From positions 62,001 through 126,000 of the forward strand of contig NZ_KE386573.1 of the NCBI RefSeq assembly GCF_000427685.1: 64,000 bases of DNA, read 5' to 3'. The position numbers and the translations under genes were made by a program. The notes beneath the pieces are model-generated. The model was not told where the DNA came from. It ran no database searches and saw only the letters and a list, made by a program, of their open reading frames with translations. This document shows, piece by piece, positions 54,066 through 62,000 of this stretch. How positions within the stretch are numbered: the first letter of the stretch is position 1; every line of letters starts with the position of its first letter. The stretch comes from Haloplanus natans DSM 17983 (GTDB lineage Archaea > Halobacteriota > Halobacteria > Halobacteriales > Haloferacaceae).

Positions 54066-54168
54066 GAGCAGGACGGCGATGCCGCGGCGGACGGTCCGCT
54101 GGAGGGCCGGCGTGTCAATGCGCGGCGTCTCGACGGGGCGGAGAAAGTCGTTTTGACTGGGGCCGGCG

Positions 54169-55320
54169 TCAGTACGCGTCCGCGTCGACGAGGCGGTCGG
54201 CGATGCGCTGGGCGCCGACGGCCGCCGACGTGGCCGGTTCGTCCGGCGCCGTCGCCTCGACCTCCCGCTGGAGTTCCTCGCTCAGCCGCTCCTCGAACTC
54301 CTCGACGATGCCGGGGATACAGGCCATCCCGCCGGTGAGGACGACGGGGCGGTCGAGCGCGAGCTGGTACACCTTGATGTAGTCGTTGGCGAGTTCGGGC
54401 AGGAAGGCGTTGGCTATCTCCTCAACGGCGTCGTCGACGTACTCGTCGACGGCGTCCATGACGCTGCGCTCGATGGTGAACTCGTGGGAGCCGCCGCCGG
54501 GCTGCTGGATCACGTCCGTGAACGGCTCGAAGTCGACGAAGTCGGCGTGGGCCTCCTTGTACTCGCGGGCGGTCGTGTTGTCGATGTTCACGCGGCCCTG
54601 AGTCTCCTCCTCGACGTAGTTGGCGATCATGCGGTCGACTTCGTTGCCGGTGACGGCGCCGGTGGTGAAGGGGACGAGCTGCTCGCCGCGGCGGTAGGCG
54701 GAGGCTTCGAGGTTCGTCGACCCCAGGTTGACGGTGACGAAGATGTCGTCGACGGCTTCGAGGCCGTCGCCGAGCGCGGGGACGGAGCCACAGAGCGACT
54801 CCGGATAGCTTCTGATCAGCGCCTCGCCGATCGAACTCCCTTCGATGACCGACTGGAGGTTCTCCAGCCCGCGTTCGTTGTCGATGGTCGGGATGGCGTA
54901 GACGACGGCGCTGTTTTCGGGGACGTCGTTGGCCTCGATCACTTCCTGGAAGAACGTCGACGTCAACTCGGCGCGGGATTCGTCCTCCGGCAGCCCCGAG
55001 CGGAGCGTGTACTGTACCCGGTCGGGATACTCGGTCGCCGCCTCCTCCCCGTAGAGTACCTTCTCCTCGCCCGTGATCACGTCCTCGTAGGTGGCGAGGC
55101 AGGTCAGTGTCTTGACCGTCCGCAACCCGTCGCCGTCGGGGATGGCGATGACCGTCCGCGTGCTCCCGAGTTTGACGCCGATGGGAATCGGTTCGCCGTC
55201 GCCGCCGTCGGCGGCCGTCTCGGCGTCCTCGCTCTCCGAGGACCGTGGCTCCTCGCTCTCCGAGGACCGTGGCTCCTCGCTCTCCCCGTCCGCCCCGCTC
55301 TCCGCGTCGGTGTCGCTCAT
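54169..55320 (-). CDS. Actin-like cytoskeletal protein (salactin/volactin type)
   Basis: A 383-residue ASKHA-fold ATPase related to MreB, FtsA and actin, probably a filament former in haloarchaea. An acidic, disordered N-terminus of about 50 residues (with an EEPRSSES repeat) precedes the fold. Phosphate 1 reads IGVKLGSTRTVIAIPDGDG; phosphate 2 VTVNLGSTNLEASAYRRGEQ; the adenosine motif is PVVLTGGMACIPGIVEEFE. The middle has AVVYAIPTIDNERGLENLQ. I assign the family by the ATPase motifs and halophile-type N-terminus; which of the named haloarchaeal actins it is cannot be settled by eye. An archaellum D/E-domain gene lies 48 bases upstream on the same strand. Confidence 0.8.
   Translation of the reverse strand: MSDTDAESGADGESEEPRSSESEEPRSSESEDAETAADGGDGEPIPIGVKLGSTRTVIAIPDGDGLRTVKTLTCLATYEDVITGEEKVLYGEEAATEYPDRVQYTLRSGLPEDESRAELTSTFFQEVIEANDVPENSAVVYAIPTIDNERGLENLQSVIEGSSIGEALIRSYPESLCGSVPALGDGLEAVDDIFVTVNLGSTNLEASAYRRGEQLVPFTTGAVTGNEVDRMIANYVEEETQGRVNIDNTTAREYKEAHADFVDFEPFTDVIQQPGGGSHEFTIERSVMDAVDEYVDDAVEEIANAFLPELANDYIKVYQLALDRPVVLTGGMACIPGIVEEFEERLSEELQREVEATAPDEPATSAAVGAQRIADRLVDADAY
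55225..55284 (-). repeat. 24-bp in-frame tandem repeat in the actin-like gene
   Basis: Two and a half perfect copies of a 24-base unit (55225-55248, 55249-55272, then half a unit) encoding repeated EEPRSSES in the disordered N-terminus. Because it is in frame, copy number can vary without breaking the protein; slippage or recombination should make it variable between strains. Confidence 0.9.
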
Positions 55321-55368
55321 ACGGCCGGCGCTACACGGGGGGATGGTAAATAATCACGCCCACGATTC

Positions 55369-55887
55369 TCAGCGTTGCGAAAGGGAGGCGAGCCGCGCGA
55401 CGTAGTGGAGGCTCACCCGATGATCGTCGGCGTCGAGGTCGTTCGCCGCGTTGGCTCGCGGATGATCGATCCCCGACAGGTAGCGCTCGAGCATCTCGGC
55501 GGCGTCGCGTCCGAGCCAGCCCACACGTTCGTAGAAGTCGAACGCGTCGGCCACCGACTCGCGGCCCGCCTGCATGACGAGAAACTCCAGCCACTCGAAG
55601 ATCAACGCCTCGGCCGAAAGCGACGCGGGGAGCGTCGACAGATACGGCCGCTCGACGGCGCCCCGGTCCAACGCCGCGAGGTCGCGCGCGATGGCCGTCT
55701 CGAAGGCGACGGCGGCGGCCGGCCGGTCCGGGTCGTCGCCATCGTCGTCGCTCGTCTCCGCGGCCTCGTCGTCGTCCGCCGCGTCGACCCACGCCCCCGG
55801 CCACTCGTCGCGCCCCCCGAGCGACGGCTGGCCGACGCTGGCCGCCCGGAGTTCGTCGAGGTCGTAGTTTCGGGGGTCGATGGCCAT
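55369..55887 (-). CDS. FlaD/FlaE (ArlD/E) domain protein
   Basis: A 172-residue soluble protein. Residues about 75-150 match the archaellum D/E domain: RPYLSTLPASLSAEALIFEW, LEFLVMQAGRESVADAFDFY and ERVGWLGRDAAEMLERYLSG. In the archaellum this domain belongs to the cytosolic ring linking motor and chemotaxis proteins. The acidic N-terminus (DDDEAAETSDDDGDDPD) is halophile-specific. The gene stands alone, away from any archaellum genes in the window, and directly upstream of the actin-like gene, with which it probably forms an operon. Confidence 0.75.
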   Translation of the reverse strand: MAIDPRNYDLDELRAASVGQPSLGGRDEWPGAWVDAADDDEAAETSDDDGDDPDRPAAAVAFETAIARDLAALDRGAVERPYLSTLPASLSAEALIFEWLEFLVMQAGRESVADAFDFYERVGWLGRDAAEMLERYLSGIDHPRANAANDLDADDHRVSLHYVARLASLSQR

Positions 55888-56023
55888 CCGAACGCGAAGG
55901 CGTAGGGCCGCCCGGGAATTAAACCTTCGCGCGCGAGCCGGGATGAACGCTTATATCGTCGTCTCCGTGGCCGACGCCCGTCGGACGGACGTTGCACCGG
56001 TTCGAGCGACGGCCGGCAGTCAC

Positions 56024-56105
56024 ATACGGTTTAGTGTAAATCATTACCGGTGGTTCGCCGACCCGTCCTGGCGAACCGTCGGTAAACAGTTACACTACTC
56101 CGTAT
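56024..56105 (-). repeat. 82-bp inverted-repeat element, copy B
   Basis: Outer arms ATACGGTTTAGTGTAA (56024-56039) and TTACACTACTCCGTAT (56090-56105) pair at 14 of 16 positions. Inner arms GGTGGTTCGCC (56049-56059) and GGCGAACCGTC (56070-56080) pair fully if two G-T(U) pairs are allowed. Spacers and loop have the same lengths as copy A. Relative to copy A, T-A is changed to G-C in the outer stem and A-T to T-A in the inner stem, both paired changes. Its outer end is the A of the TGA of the MFS gene on the minus strand, the same join as for copy A. Confidence 0.9.
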
Positions 56106-57265
56106 CAGGCGTCGACGCCCAGGACCCGGTTGGCGACGATGACCGAGACGAGGACGGCGAGCAGGATGCCGACGAGTCCGTAGGCGGCGAGCCAGCCGAC
56201 CTGCGCGGCGAGTGTCCCGGTCACGCCGCTCCCGAGCGAACTCACGAGCAGGACGACGGTCCGCACGAGGCCGAACCCGGTGCCACGCTCGTCGGCGGCG
56301 AGGTGGTCCATGAACCGGGAGTTGAGGACGCCCGGCCACGAGAGGCCGAGGCCGACGAGGAGGGTTCCCGGAACGACGGCGAGGAGGCCGCCGTCACCGA
56401 ACAGGAAGCAGGCGTAGCCGCCGACGCCGGCGAGAAAGGAGGCGGTCAGGGTCCGGTCCCGTCCCAGCCGATCCGAGAACCAGCCGAGCGACGGCGCGGC
56501 GACCAGCGTGACGGCGAAGACGACGCCGAAGACGAAACTCGCCCGCCCCGTCCCGAGGCCGACGTACTCGACGAGGAACGTGGGAAAAAAGGAGGCGAAG
56601 GACTGCCAGGTGAAGAAGGCGACCATCGCCAGCAGGGTGGTGAAGGCGATGCTGGGGCGGGCGAGCAGCGCCAGCAACGCCCGCGGGTCGACGTTCCACC
56701 CGGCGTCGGGGTTCGTGGGCGGCGTCTCGGGCACCCGCCACGCGAACAGGACGAGGGCAACGGGGGCGACGACGGCGGGGACGAGCAGGCCGGCCCGCCA
56801 GCCGAAGCGGACGGCGACGGCGGCGCTCGCGACGGGGGCGATCAGGCCGGCGCCCGACGCGCCGATTTCGTGGACGCCGAGCGCCCGGCCGGTGTTCTCG
56901 AACTGATCGGCGAGAAAAGATGTGCCGGCGGTGAAATAGAGCCCGGCGCTGGCGCCGAGGGTGACGGCGCCGACGGCGAACACCGCGATTCCGGGCGCGC
57001 TCGCGAGCAGGAGGCTCGTCGACGCGATGCCGCCCATCGCGAAGGTGACGACCCGGCGCTGTCCGATCCGGTCGGCGACGATGCCGCCCGGGAACTGAAA
57101 GAGGGCGTAGGCGGCCCACATCCCCGAGAGCGCGAGGCCGACGGTTCCTTTCGAGACGCCGAAGGCGTCGATGAGGTCGGGCACCAGCGGGCTCGGCGCC
57201 AGCCGGGCGACCATCGTCACGAAGAAGGCCCCGGTCGTCACGCCGAGCAGGTCCCACCGCTTCAT
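56105..57265 (-). CDS. MFS transporter
   Basis: A 386-residue major facilitator with 12 predicted helices. The MFS loop motif between helices 2 and 3 is GGIVADRIGQRRVVTFAMGG, and its counterpart in the second half is LGWFSDRLGRDRTLTASFLA. The start MKRWDLLGVTTGAFFVTMVA is typical. The substrate is unknown; no neighbours help. The TGA stop (56105-56107) shares its last base with the inverted-repeat element copy B. Confidence 0.85.
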   Translation of the reverse strand: MKRWDLLGVTTGAFFVTMVARLAPSPLVPDLIDAFGVSKGTVGLALSGMWAAYALFQFPGGIVADRIGQRRVVTFAMGGIASTSLLLASAPGIAVFAVGAVTLGASAGLYFTAGTSFLADQFENTGRALGVHEIGASGAGLIAPVASAAVAVRFGWRAGLLVPAVVAPVALVLFAWRVPETPPTNPDAGWNVDPRALLALLARPSIAFTTLLAMVAFFTWQSFASFFPTFLVEYVGLGTGRASFVFGVVFAVTLVAAPSLGWFSDRLGRDRTLTASFLAGVGGYACFLFGDGGLLAVVPGTLLVGLGLSWPGVLNSRFMDHLAADERGTGFGLVRTVVLLVSSLGSGVTGTLAAQVGWLAAYGLVGILLAVLVSVIVANRVLGVDA

Positions 57266-57324
57266 CGGTGACTCCGTCCGCACGCACTCGCTTCGTTCTT
57301 GCGTTCCCGACCGACCGGGCGACG

Positions 57325-57330
57325 TTTTAT
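57325..57330 (+). promoter_or_regulatory. TATA-like box before the PhoU/TrkA-C gene
   Basis: TTTTAT, about 25-30 bases before the ATG at 57355, followed by GGAGGGAGG just before the start, which could also work as an SD-like site. Confidence 0.45.
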
Positions 57331-57354
57331 CCGCTCGGCCGACGGAGGGAGGAT

Positions 57355-58560
57355 ATGGACCCTGGGGACGTGGAGTACGAGCCGATAAGCGTCAAGGCCG
57401 TCCTCGTCGAGATGAAGGACACGGCCGAACTCCTCATCGACCTCTCGTACTCGGCGGTCCTCCACGGGAGCGACGAGGTGGCCGGCGAGGTGCTCGAACT
57501 CGAAGAGCGGATGGACGTGTTGCAGATGCAGGCGCGGATGAGTCTCCTGATGGCGGCCCGGAGTCCCGAGGACGCGGAGGGGTTGGCGCCGGTGCTCGGC
57601 GTCGTCGGCGCCGCCGAAAAGATCAGCGACGCCGCGGGCGACATCGCCAAGGTCGTACTGGAGGATATCGGCGTCCCCGAGGCGATGCGGACGGCGATTC
57701 CCGAGGCAGTCGAGACGGTGGTGCGGGCACAGGTCGTCCCGGACGCCGACTACCTCGGCGCGTCACTCGGCGACCTCAACCTCGAGACGGAGACGGGTGT
57801 CCGCGTCATCGCTATCCGCCGGGCGGGCGAGTGGATCGTCAACCCCGACCGGGAGACCACGTTCGAGGCCGGCGACGTGGTCTTGCTCCGGGGGACGGAG
57901 ACGGCGCTGTCGGCGGTGTACGAAACCGTCACCGGCGAGGCGTACGACCCGCCGGCTCCCGTCGAATCCTCGATCGACGATCTGGAACGCGCCGTCGACT
58001 CCATCGTCCTCATGAAAAACATGAGCGAACTCGCGGTCGATCTGGCCTACGGGGCGGTGTTGTTCGACAGCGAGGGGGTCGCCGAGGAGGTGGTGGAACT
58101 CGAAGCCGAGGTGGACGCCCTCAAATCCCGGTTCGAGGCGTGGGTGTTGCGCGCCGCGTCGCGGGTCGAAGACCCCATCTCCCTCCGGGGCCTGGTCCAT
58201 CTCGCGAGCGCGACGGAGGTGATCAGCGACGCCGCCTTGGAGATCAGCGAGGGGGTCCTCCGGGGACTCGACACCCATCCGGTCGTCGCCGCGGCCGTCG
58301 AGGAGTCCGACGAGGTGATCGTTCGGGTGACCGTCGGCGGCGGGAGCCGACTGGCGGACGCCTCTCTCGGCGACCTGCAGGTAAAAACGGAGACGGGGAT
58401 GCGCGTGATCGCGGTGCGGCGTGGCGACGGCGACTGGGTCATCTCGCCCGGCCCGGAGACGACGGTCCGAGACGGCGACGTCCTCATCGCGAAGGGGACC
58501 CGCGCCGGCGCGACCCGCCTCGCGGAGCTCGCGGGCGCGGACGATCCGGTCGACTCGTAG
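57355..58560 (+). CDS. Double PhoU / TrkA-C regulatory protein
   Basis: A 401-residue cytoplasmic protein built as a duplication. Each half has a PhoU-like helical part (VLVEMKDTAELLIDLSYSAV and IVLMKNMSELAVDLAYGAVL) and a TrkA-C (RCK-C) domain (YLGASLGDLNLETETGVRVI and LADASLGDLQVKTETGMRVI), each ending with a GDVV/GDVL-type turn. TrkA-C domains bind nucleotides or other small ligands and gate potassium or other cation transporters. There is no membrane pore in the protein and no transporter gene adjacent, so the partner must be elsewhere. Four-base gap from the convergent dehydrogenase. Confidence 0.88.
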   Translation: MDPGDVEYEPISVKAVLVEMKDTAELLIDLSYSAVLHGSDEVAGEVLELEERMDVLQMQARMSLLMAARSPEDAEGLAPVLGVVGAAEKISDAAGDIAKVVLEDIGVPEAMRTAIPEAVETVVRAQVVPDADYLGASLGDLNLETETGVRVIAIRRAGEWIVNPDRETTFEAGDVVLLRGTETALSAVYETVTGEAYDPPAPVESSIDDLERAVDSIVLMKNMSELAVDLAYGAVLFDSEGVAEEVVELEAEVDALKSRFEAWVLRAASRVEDPISLRGLVHLASATEVISDAALEISEGVLRGLDTHPVVAAAVEESDEVIVRVTVGGGSRLADASLGDLQVKTETGMRVIAVRRGDGDWVISPGPETTVRDGDVLIAKGTRAGATRLAELAGADDPVDS

Positions 58561-59668
<1,108 letters not shown>

Positions 59669-61282
59669 ATGAACGTAACAGATGCCATCGCGGAAATCTT
59701 GGCCGAAGAAGGTGTAAACCATCTGATTGGATTCCCGAGCAACCCGCTGTTCGACGACAACGCCGCGGCGGAGGCCGGTATTCGGCCCATCGTCGTTCGA
59801 CAGGAACGGACCGGCGCGCACATACTCGACGGCATCGCCCGGATCACCTCCGGCGATCAAGTGGAGGCGTTCGCGTGTCAACACGGCCCGGGGACGGAGA
59901 ACTCCGTCGGCGGCATCGCGCAGGCGTACGCCGAGTCGGCGCCCATCGTCGCGCTCCCGGCGGGCTACTCCCGTGCGAAGACGAACACCGACCCCAAGTT
60001 CAGTTCGCTCATCAACTACCAGGCGGTCACGAAGACGACGGAGCAGTTGACCGACCCCGACGCGACCGAGGAGACGATCCGGCGCGCGTTCCAGGCCGCC
60101 CGTAACGGCCGCCAGCGTCCCGGACTCGTCGAGATTCCGAAAGACGTCTTCTACGAGGAGGCCGGCGACATCGACTACGAGCCCACCACGTCGACGCGCT
60201 CGGGTCCGGACCCACACGCCGTCTCGGAGGCCGCCGACGCCCTCCTCGACGCCAACCTGCCGGTCATCAACGCGGGACAGGGCGTCCACTACGCGAAGGC
60301 GTGGGAGCCGCTGCAGGAACTCGCGGAACTGCTCGAAGCCCCGGTCGCCACCACGCTCAACGGCAAGAGCGCGTTCCCCGAGGACCACCCGCTCGCGCTC
60401 GGCGCGGGCTCGAAGAGCGAACCCCGCCAGCTCAACCACTTCATCAACGAGGCCGACGTGTTCTTCGGCATCGGCTGTTCGTTCACCAAGACGGCGTACG
60501 GCATCACGCCGCCGACGGACAACACCCTCATCCACTCGACGAACGACCCCGGCGACGTCGACAAGGACGTGAAATCGGACATCGCGGTCATCGGCGACGC
60601 TAAACTCACGCTCGAAGCCCTCGTCGACGAGATCGAGACCCGCGTCGGCGACGACGCCGACTTCGGCCGGTACGACGAGGTCACGTCCGAGATCGCCGAG
60701 ATCGAGGCGGCGTGGCTCGACGACTGGGCGGACGTGCTCGAATCCGACGAGACGCCGATCAACCCCTACCGCGTCGTCAAGGAACTCGACGAAACCCTCG
60801 ACAAGGACGAGGTCGTCGCCACCGCCGACGCCGGCAACGCCCGTGACTTCATGGCACCCTTCTTCGAGGTCACCGAACCCCTCTCCTATCTCGGATGGGG
60901 GAAGACGACCCAGCTCGGCTACGGCCTCGGCCTCATGATGGGCGCGAAACTCGCCGAACCCGAGAAGACCTGCGTCCACGTCATGGGCGACGGCGCCATC
61001 GGTATGACTGGCATGGACTTCGAGACGGCCGTCCGCGAGGACATCCCCATTATCGCCGTCGTGCTCAACAACTTCGAGATGGCGAGCTACGACACGCCGT
61101 TTTCCGGCCACTACGCCGACTTCGCCGAATCCATGGGTGGCTACGGCGAGCGGATCGAGGACCCGGAGAACATCTCCGACGCCATCGAGCGCGCCGTCCG
61201 CAAAAACGAGGAGGGGACGCCGGTCCTGCTGGAGTTCCTCACCGCCAAGTACACGAAGCTCTCGCGTCCCGATCTCGACTAG
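59669..61282 (+). CDS. Thiamine pyrophosphate enzyme (acetolactate synthase-like)
   Basis: A 537-residue TPP enzyme with the usual three domains: pyrimidine-binding (EEGVNHLIGFPSNPLFDD with the Glu in VVRQERTGAHIL), central (about 190-340) and PP-binding with GDGAIGMTGMDFETAVRED and NNFEMASYD, matching the GDG-x(24-27)-N motif. It belongs to the broad acetolactate synthase/benzoylformate decarboxylase group; the substrate is unknown. No small regulatory subunit gene follows, arguing against a classical IlvB. It is divergent from a D-2-hydroxyacid dehydrogenase, and both act on 2-oxoacid chemistry, which may be meaningful. Confidence 0.85.
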   Translation: MNVTDAIAEILAEEGVNHLIGFPSNPLFDDNAAAEAGIRPIVVRQERTGAHILDGIARITSGDQVEAFACQHGPGTENSVGGIAQAYAESAPIVALPAGYSRAKTNTDPKFSSLINYQAVTKTTEQLTDPDATEETIRRAFQAARNGRQRPGLVEIPKDVFYEEAGDIDYEPTTSTRSGPDPHAVSEAADALLDANLPVINAGQGVHYAKAWEPLQELAELLEAPVATTLNGKSAFPEDHPLALGAGSKSEPRQLNHFINEADVFFGIGCSFTKTAYGITPPTDNTLIHSTNDPGDVDKDVKSDIAVIGDAKLTLEALVDEIETRVGDDADFGRYDEVTSEIAEIEAAWLDDWADVLESDETPINPYRVVKELDETLDKDEVVATADAGNARDFMAPFFEVTEPLSYLGWGKTTQLGYGLGLMMGAKLAEPEKTCVHVMGDGAIGMTGMDFETAVREDIPIIAVVLNNFEMASYDTPFSGHYADFAESMGGYGERIEDPENISDAIERAVRKNEEGTPVLLEFLTAKYTKLSRPDLD

Positions 61283-61332
61283 CGCGGACCGATATCGCGG
61301 CCGCGAAACAACCGTTCGACGTTTCTCCCCCG

Positions 61333-61363
61333 ACATAATGTAACTGATACTAGTTACTTATGT
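61333..61363. promoter_or_regulatory. 31-bp near-perfect palindrome before the DUF2061 gene
   Basis: Arms ACATAA-(T)-GTAACT and AGTTAC-TTATGT enclose GATACT; each arm is 12 bases, with one unpaired T on the left. It lies 24 bases before the ATG at 61387, overlapping where the TATA element should be. It is a candidate operator or a promoter-embedded hairpin. Confidence 0.55.
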
Positions 61364-61386
61364 GGCTGGCGGCCCGAACGTTCGCC

Positions 61387-61623
61387 ATGCCACCGAGCGC
61401 CGTGACCGGTTCGCCACGGCAGCCGCGTTCGCGCGCCCTCGTCAAGACACTCGGCTACCGGCTGCTGATGATCGTCGTCACCGTCGTCGTCGCGTGGCTC
61501 GTTCTCGGTGACCTGCGCGACGCGGCGAGCATCGGCATCGTCGCCAACGCCGTCAAAACGGGGACGTACTACGCTTACGAGCGATTCTGGGACCGGATCG
61601 CGTGGGGGCTGTCGGAGCCGTGA
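61387..61623 (+). CDS. DUF2061 membrane protein
   Basis: A 78-residue protein starting MPPSAVTGSPRQPRSRALVK, with two helices (LMIVVTVVVAWLVLGD and IGIVANAVKTGTYYAYERFW regions) and the family ending YYAYERFWDRIAWG. I recognise it as DUF2061, a small predicted membrane protein of unknown role. The ATG at 61387 gives the usual length; nine codons upstream are open without resemblance. Confidence 0.8.
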   Translation: MPPSAVTGSPRQPRSRALVKTLGYRLLMIVVTVVVAWLVLGDLRDAASIGIVANAVKTGTYYAYERFWDRIAWGLSEP

Positions 61624-61676
61624 CTGCTACACGCTCGTGGGAAACGCTAACGAACGTCCAGCACGTATAGGCGCCC

Positions 61677-61946
61677 ATGGCCTTCGAAATCGGCTTCCTC
61701 GTCGGGTCGCTCGCACTGCTCGGCGTCGTCCTCTACATCACGCGGATTCGGGGCCCGTCGCTTCCCCACGAGGCGATGGTCGAGGGGGCGAGCGAGGGCG
61801 AACGCGCCGACGCCGGGCAGCACGCCGGTCCGGCCGGGCCGCGAGCGCCGACGGTCGAAGCGTGCGAACTCTGCGGCGAGAACCCCGCCACGGAGTCGGT
61901 CAACGAGATGGCTGTCTGTGCCCAGTGTAACGACGACCTGTTGTGA
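61677..61946 (+). CDS. Small membrane-anchored zinc-ribbon protein
   Basis: An 89-residue protein with an N-terminal helix (IGFLVGSLALLGVVLYI), a linker, and a C-terminal treble-clef or zinc-ribbon-like end with CELCGENPATESVNEM and AVCAQCNDDLL (four Cys). No known function. Likely monocistronic: 53 bases after the DUF2061 stop, and followed by the convergent aconitase. Confidence 0.7.
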   Translation: MAFEIGFLVGSLALLGVVLYITRIRGPSLPHEAMVEGASEGERADAGQHAGPAGPRAPTVEACELCGENPATESVNEMAVCAQCNDDLL

Positions 61947-62000
61947 CGTGCCGGTCGCGCGACCGGCCGGAGCCCGGGATCGACAGTCGTCACGCCGCGT

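Noticed and set aside
55225-55284. CRISPR-like short repeats
   Set aside because: The units are adjacent, without spacers, and in frame within the actin-like gene.
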